The translations under genes were made by a program, and so were the position numbers. A stretch of DNA of 64,000 bases, taken from contig NZ_CP098774.1 in NCBI RefSeq assembly GCF_028473665.1, positions 1,612,001 through 1,676,000 on the forward strand, in the 5' to 3' direction. Below the pieces are notes generated by a model that had not been told where the DNA came from, made no database searches, and saw only the letters and a list, made by a program, of their open reading frames with translations. The DNA is from Sphingomonas sp. QA11 (lineage in GTDB: Bacteria; Pseudomonadota; Alphaproteobacteria; Sphingomonadales; Sphingomonadaceae). Numbering within the stretch: position 1 is the stretch's first letter; each line of letters starts with the position of its first letter. Shown here piece after piece: positions 9,922 to 17,667 of this stretch.

Positions 9922-11673
9922 ATGAGCATATTGCCCCAAACCGGCCAGAGCCTTGCGCCGTTGTCGCGTATCGTACGCGTGAGAATGGCGTCGAGCTGGG
10001 CTGACATGATCGCCTTCCTGCTGCTGACGGGCGCGGCTGTGTTGGTTATTCGCGGCGCGGAAGGGATGGCGGAGCCGCTGTCGCATCTCCGCATGGACCC
10101 TGTCACGCTCGATCCGGCGAACCTGCCGGCCTATGCGTTGCGGACCACGCTGCGCATGTTCGCCGCGCTGGGCGCTTCGCTGGTCTTCACGCTGGTCGTC
10201 GCGACGCTCGCCGCCAAGAGCAGGCGCGCGGAAATGGTAATCGTGCCCGCGCTCGACATCCTGCAATCGGTGCCGATCCTCGGCTTCCTCACCTTCACCG
10301 TCACCTTCTTCATGGGGTTGTTTCCCGGCAGGCAGCTGGGCGTCGAACTCGCGGCGATCTTTGCGATTTTTACCAGCCAAGCCTGGAACATGGCGTTCAG
10401 TTTCTACCAGTCATTGCGGTCGGTGCCGTCTGATCTGGAAGAGGTGTCGCGCGGTTTCTCCCTGTCGCCCTGGCGCAGGTTCATCCGGCTCGAACTGCCC
10501 TTTGCCACGCCCGCTTTGGTGTGGAACGCGATGATGTCGATGTCGGGCGGCTGGTTCTTCGTCGTCGCATCGGAGGCGATCAGCGTCGGCAATACGCGGA
10601 TCATGCTGCCGGGAATCGGATCATGGCTGGCACTGGCAATCGACCAGGAGAATTTCCATGCCATCGCCTGGGCGGTGGGCGCAATGGCGGTGGTGATCCT
10701 GCTGTATGACCAGCTTGTGTTCCGTCCAGTGGTAGCCTGGGCTGACCGTTTCCGCTTCGAGCAGACTGCGTCGCAGGATCGGCCGCAATCCTGGGCTTAC
10801 GACCTTTTCCTGCGCGCGCGGCTGCTGCCGGTGGTGTTCGCCCCCCTGATCGGGCTTGGGCGGCTGCTGATGGCGATCGACCGGCGACCGGCGCGTCGGC
10901 CCAGAGCACCGCGCGATATCGCGCCCGGGCGGGTCGGGCAGGTTCTGTGGCTTGGTACGTTGGCGGTGGCGCTCGGGGGGGCCGGGTGGCTGGTGATCGG
11001 CTATGTCGCCTATCACCTTGCCTGGCGCGATGCGGCGACGGCGTTCGGTTTCGGATTGGTGACCATGCTGCGCGTGCTTGTCTTGATCGCGCTGGCCAGC
11101 CTGGTCTGGGTACCGATCGGGGTGTGGATCGGGCTCCGTCCGCGATGGGCTGAACGCCTGCAGCCCGTCGCGCAGTTCCTGGCCGCGTTTCCGGCCAATG
11201 TGTTGTTCCCGTTTGCCGTCATCCTGATTGTCAGCTGGCATCTGAACGTCGATATCTGGCTTTCGCCGCTCATGATCCTCGGCACTCAATGGTATATCCT
11301 GTTCAACGTGATCGCGGGCGCCAGCGCGATCCCGAACGATCTGCGCGAGGCCGCCAGCATGTTCGGGATACGGCGCTGGCAATGGTGGCGGCAGCTCGTG
11401 ATTCCGGGAATCTTTCCCTATTATGTAACGGGGGCGCTGACGGCCTCCGGCGGCTCCTGGAATGCGAGCATCGTCGCCGAGGCGGTATCGTGGGGCAGCC
11501 AGCATCTGGAGGCGAAGGGCCTCGGCGCCTATATCGCGAAAGCCACTGCCGCGGGTGACTATCCGCGCGTGACGCTGGGTATCGCGGTGATGTCGGTCTT
11601 CGTCATCGGTTTCAACCGGCTGCTGTGGCGGCCGCTCTACCGCTTCGCCGACCGCCGCCTCCGGCTCGGCTGA
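9922..11673 (+). CDS. ABC transporter permease, two fused permease domains
   Basis: The ATG at 9922 (after GAGGTGAGA) gives 583 residues. Two binding-protein-dependent permease domains lie in tandem, each with an EAA loop that contacts the ATPase: EVSRGFSLSPWRRFIRLELP in the first half and EAASMFGIRRWQWWRQLVIP in the second. One chain therefore supplies both halves of the channel. It is related to nitrate/sulfonate/taurine-type (SsuC/TauC) permeases. The ATPase gene follows after 25 bases. No solute-binding protein gene is nearby, so the substrate cannot be named. Confidence 0.85.
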   Translation: MSILPQTGQSLAPLSRIVRVRMASSWADMIAFLLLTGAAVLVIRGAEGMAEPLSHLRMDPVTLDPANLPAYALRTTLRMFAALGASLVFTLVVATLAAKSRRAEMVIVPALDILQSVPILGFLTFTVTFFMGLFPGRQLGVELAAIFAIFTSQAWNMAFSFYQSLRSVPSDLEEVSRGFSLSPWRRFIRLELPFATPALVWNAMMSMSGGWFFVVASEAISVGNTRIMLPGIGSWLALAIDQENFHAIAWAVGAMAVVILLYDQLVFRPVVAWADRFRFEQTASQDRPQSWAYDLFLRARLLPVVFAPLIGLGRLLMAIDRRPARRPRAPRDIAPGRVGQVLWLGTLAVALGGAGWLVIGYVAYHLAWRDAATAFGFGLVTMLRVLVLIALASLVWVPIGVWIGLRPRWAERLQPVAQFLAAFPANVLFPFAVILIVSWHLNVDIWLSPLMILGTQWYILFNVIAGASAIPNDLREAASMFGIRRWQWWRQLVIPGIFPYYVTGALTASGGSWNASIVAEAVSWGSQHLEAKGLGAYIAKATAAGDYPRVTLGIAVMSVFVIGFNRLLWRPLYRFADRRLRLG

Positions 11674-11698
11674 CCCCATCAGGAACAAGGAGCCCGAC

Positions 11699-13018
11699 AT
11701 GGCCACCATCCTCGCCCGCCCGCCAGCGACCCGCCCGCTCGTCACGGTCGAACATGTCCGCCACCGCTACGGGAGGTCGGGCGGCAGCGGGCTGCTCGTG
11801 CTCGATGATGTCGACCTGACGCTGAACGAGAATGAGGTCGTCGGGCTGCTGGGCCGCTCGGGATCGGGCAAGTCGACGCTGTTGCGTTCGATCGCCGGGC
11901 TGATCACCCCTGACGAGGGCGACATCCGCTTCGTCGCCGATGACGCGGGGGCCGCGCCGACGGTGAGCATGGTGTTCCAGACCTTCGCGCTGTTCCCCTG
12001 GCTGACCGTGCTCCAGAATGTCGAGCTCGGGCTGGAGGCGCAGCGTATCCCTGCCGAGGAACGACGTACCCGCGCGCTCGCCGCAATCGATCTGATCGGC
12101 CTCGACGGGTTCGAGAATGCCTATCCCAAGGAGCTGTCGGGCGGGATGCGGCAGCGCGTCGGCCTGGCGCGGGCGATCGTCGTCAATCCGTCGCTGCTGT
12201 TGATGGACGAGCCGTTTTCGGCGCTCGACGTGTTGACGGCGGAAACGCTGCGCACCGATCTGCTCGATCTCTGGTCCGAAGGCCGGATGCCGATCAAGTC
12301 GATCCTGATCGTCACCCACAATATCGAGGAGGCGGTGCTGATGTGCGATCGCATCCTCGTTTTCTCGTCTAACCCAGGCCGGGTCGCGGCGGAGATCCGG
12401 GTCGACCTCCCGCAACCACGCGACCGGCTCGATCCGTCTTTCCGCGCGCTGGTCGACGATATCTATGCGCAGATGACAGCACGGGCCGATCCCGTTCCTG
12501 CACGCGATGGAGTTTTCCCCGGCAGCGGTATCGCGATGGCGCTGCCGGTGGTGTCGACCAATGCGCTGGCCGGCCTGATCGAGGAGGTCGATGCGATGCC
12601 GTTCGACGGGCGCGCCAGCATGGCCGATCTCGCCGACCAGCTTCAGCTGGAGATCGACGAGCTGTTCCCGATGGCCGAGACCTTGCAGCTCATGCGCTTC
12701 GCCGATCTTTCGGGCGGCGACCTGGCATTGACGCCAGCCGCGCGACGCTATGCCGAATCAGACGTCGACCAGCGCAAGGCGATGTTTGCCCAGGCGTTGC
12801 TCGCCCATGTGCCGTTGGCGCATCATATCCGCCGGGTCCTCGACGAACGATCAAGCCATACGGCTCCGGCGCGGCGTTTCCGCGACGAGCTGGAGGACCA
12901 TATGTCGCCCGACTATGCCGCCGAGACGTTGCGCGCGGTGACGCATTGGAGCCGGTACGCCGAGATCTTCGCCTATGATGAGGATGACGACCAGTTCAGC
13001 CTGGATGATCCCACCTGA
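11699..13018 (+). CDS. ABC transporter ATPase with C-terminal AAA-associated domain
   Basis: The 439 residues comprise a complete SsuB/TauB-type ATPase. Walker A is GRSGSGKST (about 52-60), the signature is LSGGMRQRVGLARAI, and Walker B is LLLMDEPFSALD. After about residue 285 comes an extra helical domain of the kind annotated as AAA-associated in these transporters (PFDGRASMADLADQLQLEIDEL onward, with the segment from MADLADQL winged-helix-like). It may sense a ligand or gate the transporter; its function is not established. It pairs with the preceding double permease. The gene converges with the TadE gene 16 bases downstream. Confidence 0.87.
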   Translation: MATILARPPATRPLVTVEHVRHRYGRSGGSGLLVLDDVDLTLNENEVVGLLGRSGSGKSTLLRSIAGLITPDEGDIRFVADDAGAAPTVSMVFQTFALFPWLTVLQNVELGLEAQRIPAEERRTRALAAIDLIGLDGFENAYPKELSGGMRQRVGLARAIVVNPSLLLMDEPFSALDVLTAETLRTDLLDLWSEGRMPIKSILIVTHNIEEAVLMCDRILVFSSNPGRVAAEIRVDLPQPRDRLDPSFRALVDDIYAQMTARADPVPARDGVFPGSGIAMALPVVSTNALAGLIEEVDAMPFDGRASMADLADQLQLEIDELFPMAETLQLMRFADLSGGDLALTPAARRYAESDVDQRKAMFAQALLAHVPLAHHIRRVLDERSSHTAPARRFRDELEDHMSPDYAAETLRAVTHWSRYAEIFAYDEDDDQFSLDDPT

Positions 13019-13034
13019 ACGGAAGGGGCGCGGG

Positions 13035-13781
13035 TCAACTCGCGTAGAGGTTGCAGGTGGCGCGCGTCGCTGCCGGGGTCGGGTTGAAGATCTGGCTGAA
13101 ATCGCGATTGTCGCGGACGATGAAGGACGCGACATAGTGGATGCGCGCAGGGCTCATCAGCCAGGTGCCGCTGAGGGGCGTGTAATAATAGTTGATCTCG
13201 ACGAACATCACGCCCGAGCCCGCTGGCGCGTTCACCTTGGCGTTGGTGTCGCCCATGCCGGTCGCGGCGGCGGTCCCGGCGTTGGTCGACGTCGCCGTCG
13301 TCCCGGCGGCCGTCGTGGTAGTGCCGTAGCTCGAATCATAATTGGTGCCGCTTTTCATGCCGAGGCAGCGTTGCCAGTGAATCCGCTGAACCGGTGCGGT
13401 ATCATAGCTTTGCTGGACATTCTCCAGGCTTGAAAGCGTGATGCGGGCCTTGGTGCCGAGCCCGATTCCCGAACCCTGATAGCGGACGGCCTGAAGGATA
13501 TCGTTGATATCGACCTCGCGCAGTTGCTGAGTGTTGAGTGCGCTGGTCGTTCCGACACGACCGGCATTGTCGGCGAGGTTCAGGGCGATCTGGCTGACGC
13601 GCAGATTGATCAGCGCGAGATTTGCCGTCTCGACGCCGTAGAGCCCCAGAGCAAGGACGACCGGCATGGCCAGCCCGAACTCAAGCATCGCCAGACCATT
13701 CCGGTCCTGGCGGAGGTGGGCGATCAGGTTGCGCGGGCGCGACATCACCCGGGGCCAGGCTATCTGCGGGATCAGGTGCAT
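13035..13781 (-). CDS. TadE-like pilus-assembly protein, second of pair (set B)
   Basis: The 248-residue protein has a single N-terminal membrane helix preceded by RQDRNGLAMLEFGLAMPVVL, the TadE/pseudopilin-like segment with the conserved Glu. The rest is periplasmic and low in recognisable structure, with a Thr/Ala/Gly-rich insert in the middle. The ATG at 13781 overlaps the previous gene by 10 bases; an ATG at 13745 (MSRPRNLIAH) is an alternative. It is the last gene of a TadG-TadE-TadE operon and resembles the protein at 16388-17059, with near-identical phrases such as LRVSQIALNLADNAGR versus MRVSQLALHIADDAAR. Confidence 0.8.
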   Translation of the reverse strand: MHLIPQIAWPRVMSRPRNLIAHLRQDRNGLAMLEFGLAMPVVLALGLYGVETANLALINLRVSQIALNLADNAGRVGTTSALNTQQLREVDINDILQAVRYQGSGIGLGTKARITLSSLENVQQSYDTAPVQRIHWQRCLGMKSGTNYDSSYGTTTTAAGTTATSTNAGTAAATGMGDTNAKVNAPAGSGVMFVEINYYYTPLSGTWLMSPARIHYVASFIVRDNRDFSQIFNPTPAATRATCNLYAS

Positions 13782-14362
13782 ATCGTCACGTTCGCGGTGG
13801 TCGTCTGGGCGGCATAAGGCTGGTTCTTCAGCAGGGTGCTCGCCTTGATCGTCTGGGTGGAGGGCCAGCCGAACAGGCCCGCAACGGGAAACAGGCGGGG
13901 ATAAGTGACGGTCACGGTGTAAAGCGTGACGTCGCTGGCACCGCCCTGGCCCGTGGCACCAGGGTCGGCATCCCACTGGTTGTTGCCGTTCTCGTCGGTG
14001 TAGCATTCGCCCGGATCGCGGATGCCGTTGCCGTTTGTGTCGACAAAGGGTTCCGGGGCGACCTCGGTGAAATTGTCGTAGCTCATGCGTGTCGAGCTGA
14101 GGGTCGCGTTCTTCGCGATGGTCTGGATCATCGTCTGCACGCGCGCGTCGATCGTCGAGGTGCTGGCTGCCTCGATCGTCGAATCCCGCGCCGCCTTCTG
14201 CACCGCGCCGTTGAGGACGCTCTGGGCATATTGCTGATAGAGCATGTCGCCGAGGCCCATCAGGAGCAGCAGCATCACGGGGGAGACGATCGCGAACTCG
14301 ACGATCGTCGCACCACGCCGGTCCGCTCTCAGGCGAGCGGCCAGGGCGGCCAGCCGCTTCAT
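13772..14362 (-). CDS. TadE-like pilus-assembly protein, first of pair (set B)
   Basis: The protein has 196 residues, and its ATG overlaps the upstream TadG stop (ATGA). The helix segment RRGATIVEFAIVSPVMLLLL contains the TadE-type Glu. Its periplasmic part carries two acidic, calcium-loop-like motifs, DTNGNGIRDPGE and DENGNNQWDAD, near residues 110-135. The paralogue at 17056-17667 has them at the same place. TadE proteins act in Flp pilus assembly; whether this copy does is unproven because no tadA/B/C or flp gene is in the window. Confidence 0.82.
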   Translation of the reverse strand: MKRLAALAARLRADRRGATIVEFAIVSPVMLLLLMGLGDMLYQQYAQSVLNGAVQKAARDSTIEAASTSTIDARVQTMIQTIAKNATLSSTRMSYDNFTEVAPEPFVDTNGNGIRDPGECYTDENGNNQWDADPGATGQGGASDVTLYTVTVTYPRLFPVAGLFGWPSTQTIKASTLLKNQPYAAQTTTANVTICT

Positions 14363-16257
14363 TGAGAAATCCGCAGCATGGCGACCTGGCCGGCGATGCT
14401 GGTGAAGGCGGCGGTGAGCGAGGCGTTGTCGCTGGCATAATAGGCGCTGCCTGGCGAAGCGCAGGCGGTGAGCTGGCTCGTCAGCGTCTGGCCGAAGCCG
14501 ACGACAAATATCTTGATATTGCGCGCCTTGGCCGCCGAGCATTCCGCGAGGAAGCGGGCGTTGTGATAATCGGTGTCTGACGAATAGGTGCCGCCCGTCA
14601 CGCGCTTGTCGTAATATTCCATGCCGTACATGCCGTAGATGCTGGTGTTCGGCGCCATGTCGCCGTCAGTCATGAAGACGATGTAGCGGCTCGGCGGGGC
14701 GTGGCCTGGCCAGGTGCTGGTGTCGGAGGCAAAGAGTCCGGTCGGCGAAATCAGGCGTGTTCCCCAGATCATGCCCGTATCGTGGTAGGTGCCGCCCTGC
14801 GCCTTGAAGTCGACCGCGTTGACATAGTTGGAGACGTCGGTACGCGCCATTGTCGCCAGACGCTGGGCTGGTTTGCCGCACGAAACATAACCGCTGGAGA
14901 TATTCTGGCTCCATGCCGGGTTGGGGTTGGCGATCATGTTCGTATACTGAGTGGTCGCCCCGTCGGAGGACGTCGGAGCATAGTCCCCATACGGGGTCGT
15001 GCTGTTCCCCGCATAATCGACCGAGGTCATGTTGCTGCCGCGATAATAGATCACGTCGGGCCACATCGGCCGCCATCTGGTCGAGTCGTTCGTCGGAACG
15101 AGATCAGGATCGAGATCGTAGGGCAGGCTGTTGACGTCAAAGCTCGACGACACGGTAGTGTCGCGTTCCTCGATACAGCCCTGCCACTTCGACGTCGCAC
15201 CGGTAATCTTCGAGGGATCGGTGACCGTCGCGCCCGCGATGTACTGGCTGACGTTGAACGGCCATTGCGCATAGCGCCAGTTCGGTTTCAGCGGCTGCGT
15301 CGTGGTCACGCAAGTGCCGCCATTGTTGTTAGTCCAGTTGGAAGTGACGTTGCTCGCGGTGCCGCTGATCGAATAGCCGCTCGCGGGGCTCCGACCTGTG
15401 GCGCGGCCGTTGCAGGTGGTCTGCGACGTGCCGGTGGTAGTGCTGGTGGTGGCCGAGCCGTTATTGGCGTCGCCGATCACCTTGCGCGATTCATAGTTCC
15501 AGTTCGTCACCAGATAGTTGCTGGGTAGCAGATAGCCGACGTTCACCGTGGACGTGTAGGTGACGAAACCATAGCGGATATGGGTCAACGGGCTCGAATT
15601 GGCAGAAAGCGTGTCGTAGAAATTGAGCACCGCCGAACGGAGTCCGGACAGCTTGGAGCCCGTCTTCTCCGTGACGTAGTAGCCGGTCGTGCCGTCGGGT
15701 CTTGTATAGGTGGCGACGGGCTGGTTGCAGCCGGCGGTGCCGTCGGCCGTGGTGCACGCCATCGATCCGGTAGTGTCGAGCACGAACATGATGTCGCTGT
15801 CGCCGATATCGTACCGTGCTTGGCAGGCAACGTTGAGGGTTATCGAAGGTGTTCCGAACATCTGCATGATCGTCATCGGCACGATCGCCGATGCGGTGCC
15901 GGCAACCTGGCTGTCAGATGTCTTGGTAGGGGTGAAGGATACCGTGTTGGTGGTCATCCAGCCCGTAGTGAAGTTGTTGGTGAAGAAGGCGTTGGCCTGC
16001 GCGGCCGCATTCGTATCGAGCGTCGAGCCGGTGGTGGACATGAATTTACGGCCAGCCAGCACGCCGGCATCGCACGCCTGTTGCAGGCGAACCTTCACCA
16101 CATAGAGGCGGGCCATGTCGACGGCGGAGCCGGCAAGACCCGCCAGCGGGATCATCGCCACCGCCATCAACGCAAGGGTATTGCCGCGGACGTCGCAGGT
16201 GAGCGCGGCCATGAAGCCGCGGGATCTTGTGATGAGGTTTCGATCTTGCCTGGACAC
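14359..16257 (-). CDS. TadG-like protein with von Willebrand A domain (set B)
   Basis: This 632-residue protein starts with the TadE/G-like segment RGNTLALMAVAMIPLAGLAGSAVDMARLY (here quoted in two parts: RGNTLALMAVAMIPLAG and LAGSAVDMARLY), a single helix. A vWA domain begins at IMFVLDTTGSM, whose DxTxS pattern is a metal-ion-dependent adhesion site. A very long Ser/Thr/Asn-rich insert follows before the closing part (IKIFVVGFGQTL). It should sit in the inner membrane with its adhesion-like domain in the periplasm. It is the first gene of set B and a clear paralogue of 17664-19700. Confidence 0.83.
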   Translation of the reverse strand: MSRQDRNLITRSRGFMAALTCDVRGNTLALMAVAMIPLAGLAGSAVDMARLYVVKVRLQQACDAGVLAGRKFMSTTGSTLDTNAAAQANAFFTNNFTTGWMTTNTVSFTPTKTSDSQVAGTASAIVPMTIMQMFGTPSITLNVACQARYDIGDSDIMFVLDTTGSMACTTADGTAGCNQPVATYTRPDGTTGYYVTEKTGSKLSGLRSAVLNFYDTLSANSSPLTHIRYGFVTYTSTVNVGYLLPSNYLVTNWNYESRKVIGDANNGSATTSTTTGTSQTTCNGRATGRSPASGYSISGTASNVTSNWTNNNGGTCVTTTQPLKPNWRYAQWPFNVSQYIAGATVTDPSKITGATSKWQGCIEERDTTVSSSFDVNSLPYDLDPDLVPTNDSTRWRPMWPDVIYYRGSNMTSVDYAGNSTTPYGDYAPTSSDGATTQYTNMIANPNPAWSQNISSGYVSCGKPAQRLATMARTDVSNYVNAVDFKAQGGTYHDTGMIWGTRLISPTGLFASDTSTWPGHAPPSRYIVFMTDGDMAPNTSIYGMYGMEYYDKRVTGGTYSSDTDYHNARFLAECSAAKARNIKIFVVGFGQTLTSQLTACASPGSAYYASDNASLTAAFTSIAGQVAMLRISQ

Positions 16258-16387
16258 AGATATTCGCCATTCTTGACGATATGGGCCCCGGGACTTCCAG
16301 CTATGGCGGAGGAGTATTAATTTCGAGTCAATCGGAGTGGCCGAGTCGCTTGCGTCGGCAAAGGCGGGAATCTGCTTGTTTGAGACA

Positions 16388-17059
16388 TCAATTGGGACAG
16401 GTCGAAGCCGTTACGCCCGCGGAAGGATAGACCTGGGTGAGGTCGCGCCGGTCGCGGACTGCCATCGATGCGAACTCAGTGAAGGTCGTGGTCGGCGCCA
16501 GCGTACCGCGTCCCACCAGCGGAACATAAGTGTAGAACACCTCGACGAACATCGTGGCATTGTCGTCTTGCGCCGTCACCTGCCGGCCGGCGGGCCCGAT
16601 TCCCGTCAGGCTGGTCGTTCCGTTCCCCGGCGGATATTGCCGGGTGTAGGATGTTTTCGCGCCGTAGCAGCGACGCCAGCCGATCTTGTAGGTGCCCGCC
16701 GTGTTCGGATTCGAGGTCGGTTCGAGATCGGTCAGGATCACACGGCCGTTGGTTTGCAGATCGAGCTCGCCCGACTGCATCTGCGCGCCGGTGAACAGGT
16801 CGTTGATGTCGGCTTCGGTGATGGTCTTCGCCGCGAGCTGGCTGCCGCTGCCCATACGGGCGGCATCGTCGGCGATATGCAGGGCCAACTGGCTGACCCG
16901 CATCTTCGCGGTGATATAATTGGTCATTTCGGCGCCGGTGAGCGCCATCATCAGGAAGACGGGGAGGATGAACGCGAATTCGAGCAGTGCGAGACCGCTT
17001 TTGTCGTCACGAAACCGGACGTCGACCCGGCGTGGCAGGCGTGGCAGGCGGGCGGTCAT
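16388..17059 (-). CDS. TadE-like pilus-assembly protein, second of pair (set A)
   Basis: The 223-residue reading from the ATG at 17059 overlaps the preceding TadE stop by four bases (ATGA); an earlier TTG is less likely. The segment RDDKSGLALLEFAFILPVFL has the TadE glutamate, and one helix follows. The remaining sequence is periplasmic, with LRVSQ-like and FVEVFYTY blocks shared with 13035-13781. It closes set A of the duplicated triplet. Downstream, 130 bases separate it from the TadG gene of set B, and no terminator is obvious there. Confidence 0.82.
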   Translation of the reverse strand: MTARLPRLPRRVDVRFRDDKSGLALLEFAFILPVFLMMALTGAEMTNYITAKMRVSQLALHIADDAARMGSGSQLAAKTITEADINDLFTGAQMQSGELDLQTNGRVILTDLEPTSNPNTAGTYKIGWRRCYGAKTSYTRQYPPGNGTTSLTGIGPAGRQVTAQDDNATMFVEVFYTYVPLVGRGTLAPTTTFTEFASMAVRDRRDLTQVYPSAGVTASTCPN

Positions 17060-17667
17060 GGGCAATTCCTCACGGTCGGCGGGCCGTAGCTTCCCTGGTC
17101 GCCATAAGGCTGGTTAGCGAGAACGGTCGACGCGGTGATCTTCGTGGTGTTGGAGCCACCGATGACCCGATACAGCGGAAAGTAGCGTGGATAGCTCATT
17201 GCGACGGTGTAGACCGTCTTGTCCTTCGCGCCGCCCTGACCCGAATCGCCGCCGTCGGAATCCCAGTAGGTATTGTTGTTGGCGTCCTGATAGGGTTCGC
17301 CCGCGTCACAGGTCCCGTTACCGTTCGTATCTGTCCAGGCTTCTGCCCGCGCTGCCGAGGCCTGGGAAAACGTCCGGTAGTAGCGCCGGGTAATGGTGAT
17401 CGCCGCGTTGTTCGCAATGGCCCGGACAGAGGCTTTGACCTTGTTGTCCAGGAGTTCTTGTTGTTCTTCTTCCGTTCCTGACTCCAGCGCGGAGTCCCGA
17501 GCAACCTTCTGCACGACACCCTGCAGGACCGAGCGCATGTAGAGTGAGTGCGCCGTGTCGAAGGCACCGAGGAGCAGGATCAGCATGACTGGCGCGACTA
17601 TCGCGAATTCGACAACCGTGACTCCGCGTTGGTCGCGCGCCAGACTGATCGTGAGACCACGCGTCAT
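17056..17667 (-). CDS. TadE-like pilus-assembly protein, first of pair (set A)
   Basis: The 203-residue protein has its ATG at 17667 inside an ATGA overlap with the upstream TadG gene. The helix segment is RGVTVVEFAIVAPVMLILLL. Acidic loops DTNGNGTCDAGE and DANNNTYWDSD lie at about residues 110-140, matching the set B paralogue in position and spacing although the surrounding sequence has diverged. Conservation of these loops suggests a retained metal-binding or folding role. That is inference; the loops resemble EF-hand or dockerin calcium loops. Confidence 0.82.
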   Translation of the reverse strand: MTRGLTISLARDQRGVTVVEFAIVAPVMLILLLGAFDTAHSLYMRSVLQGVVQKVARDSALESGTEEEQQELLDNKVKASVRAIANNAAITITRRYYRTFSQASAARAEAWTDTNGNGTCDAGEPYQDANNNTYWDSDGGDSGQGGAKDKTVYTVAMSYPRYFPLYRVIGGSNTTKITASTVLANQPYGDQGSYGPPTVRNCP

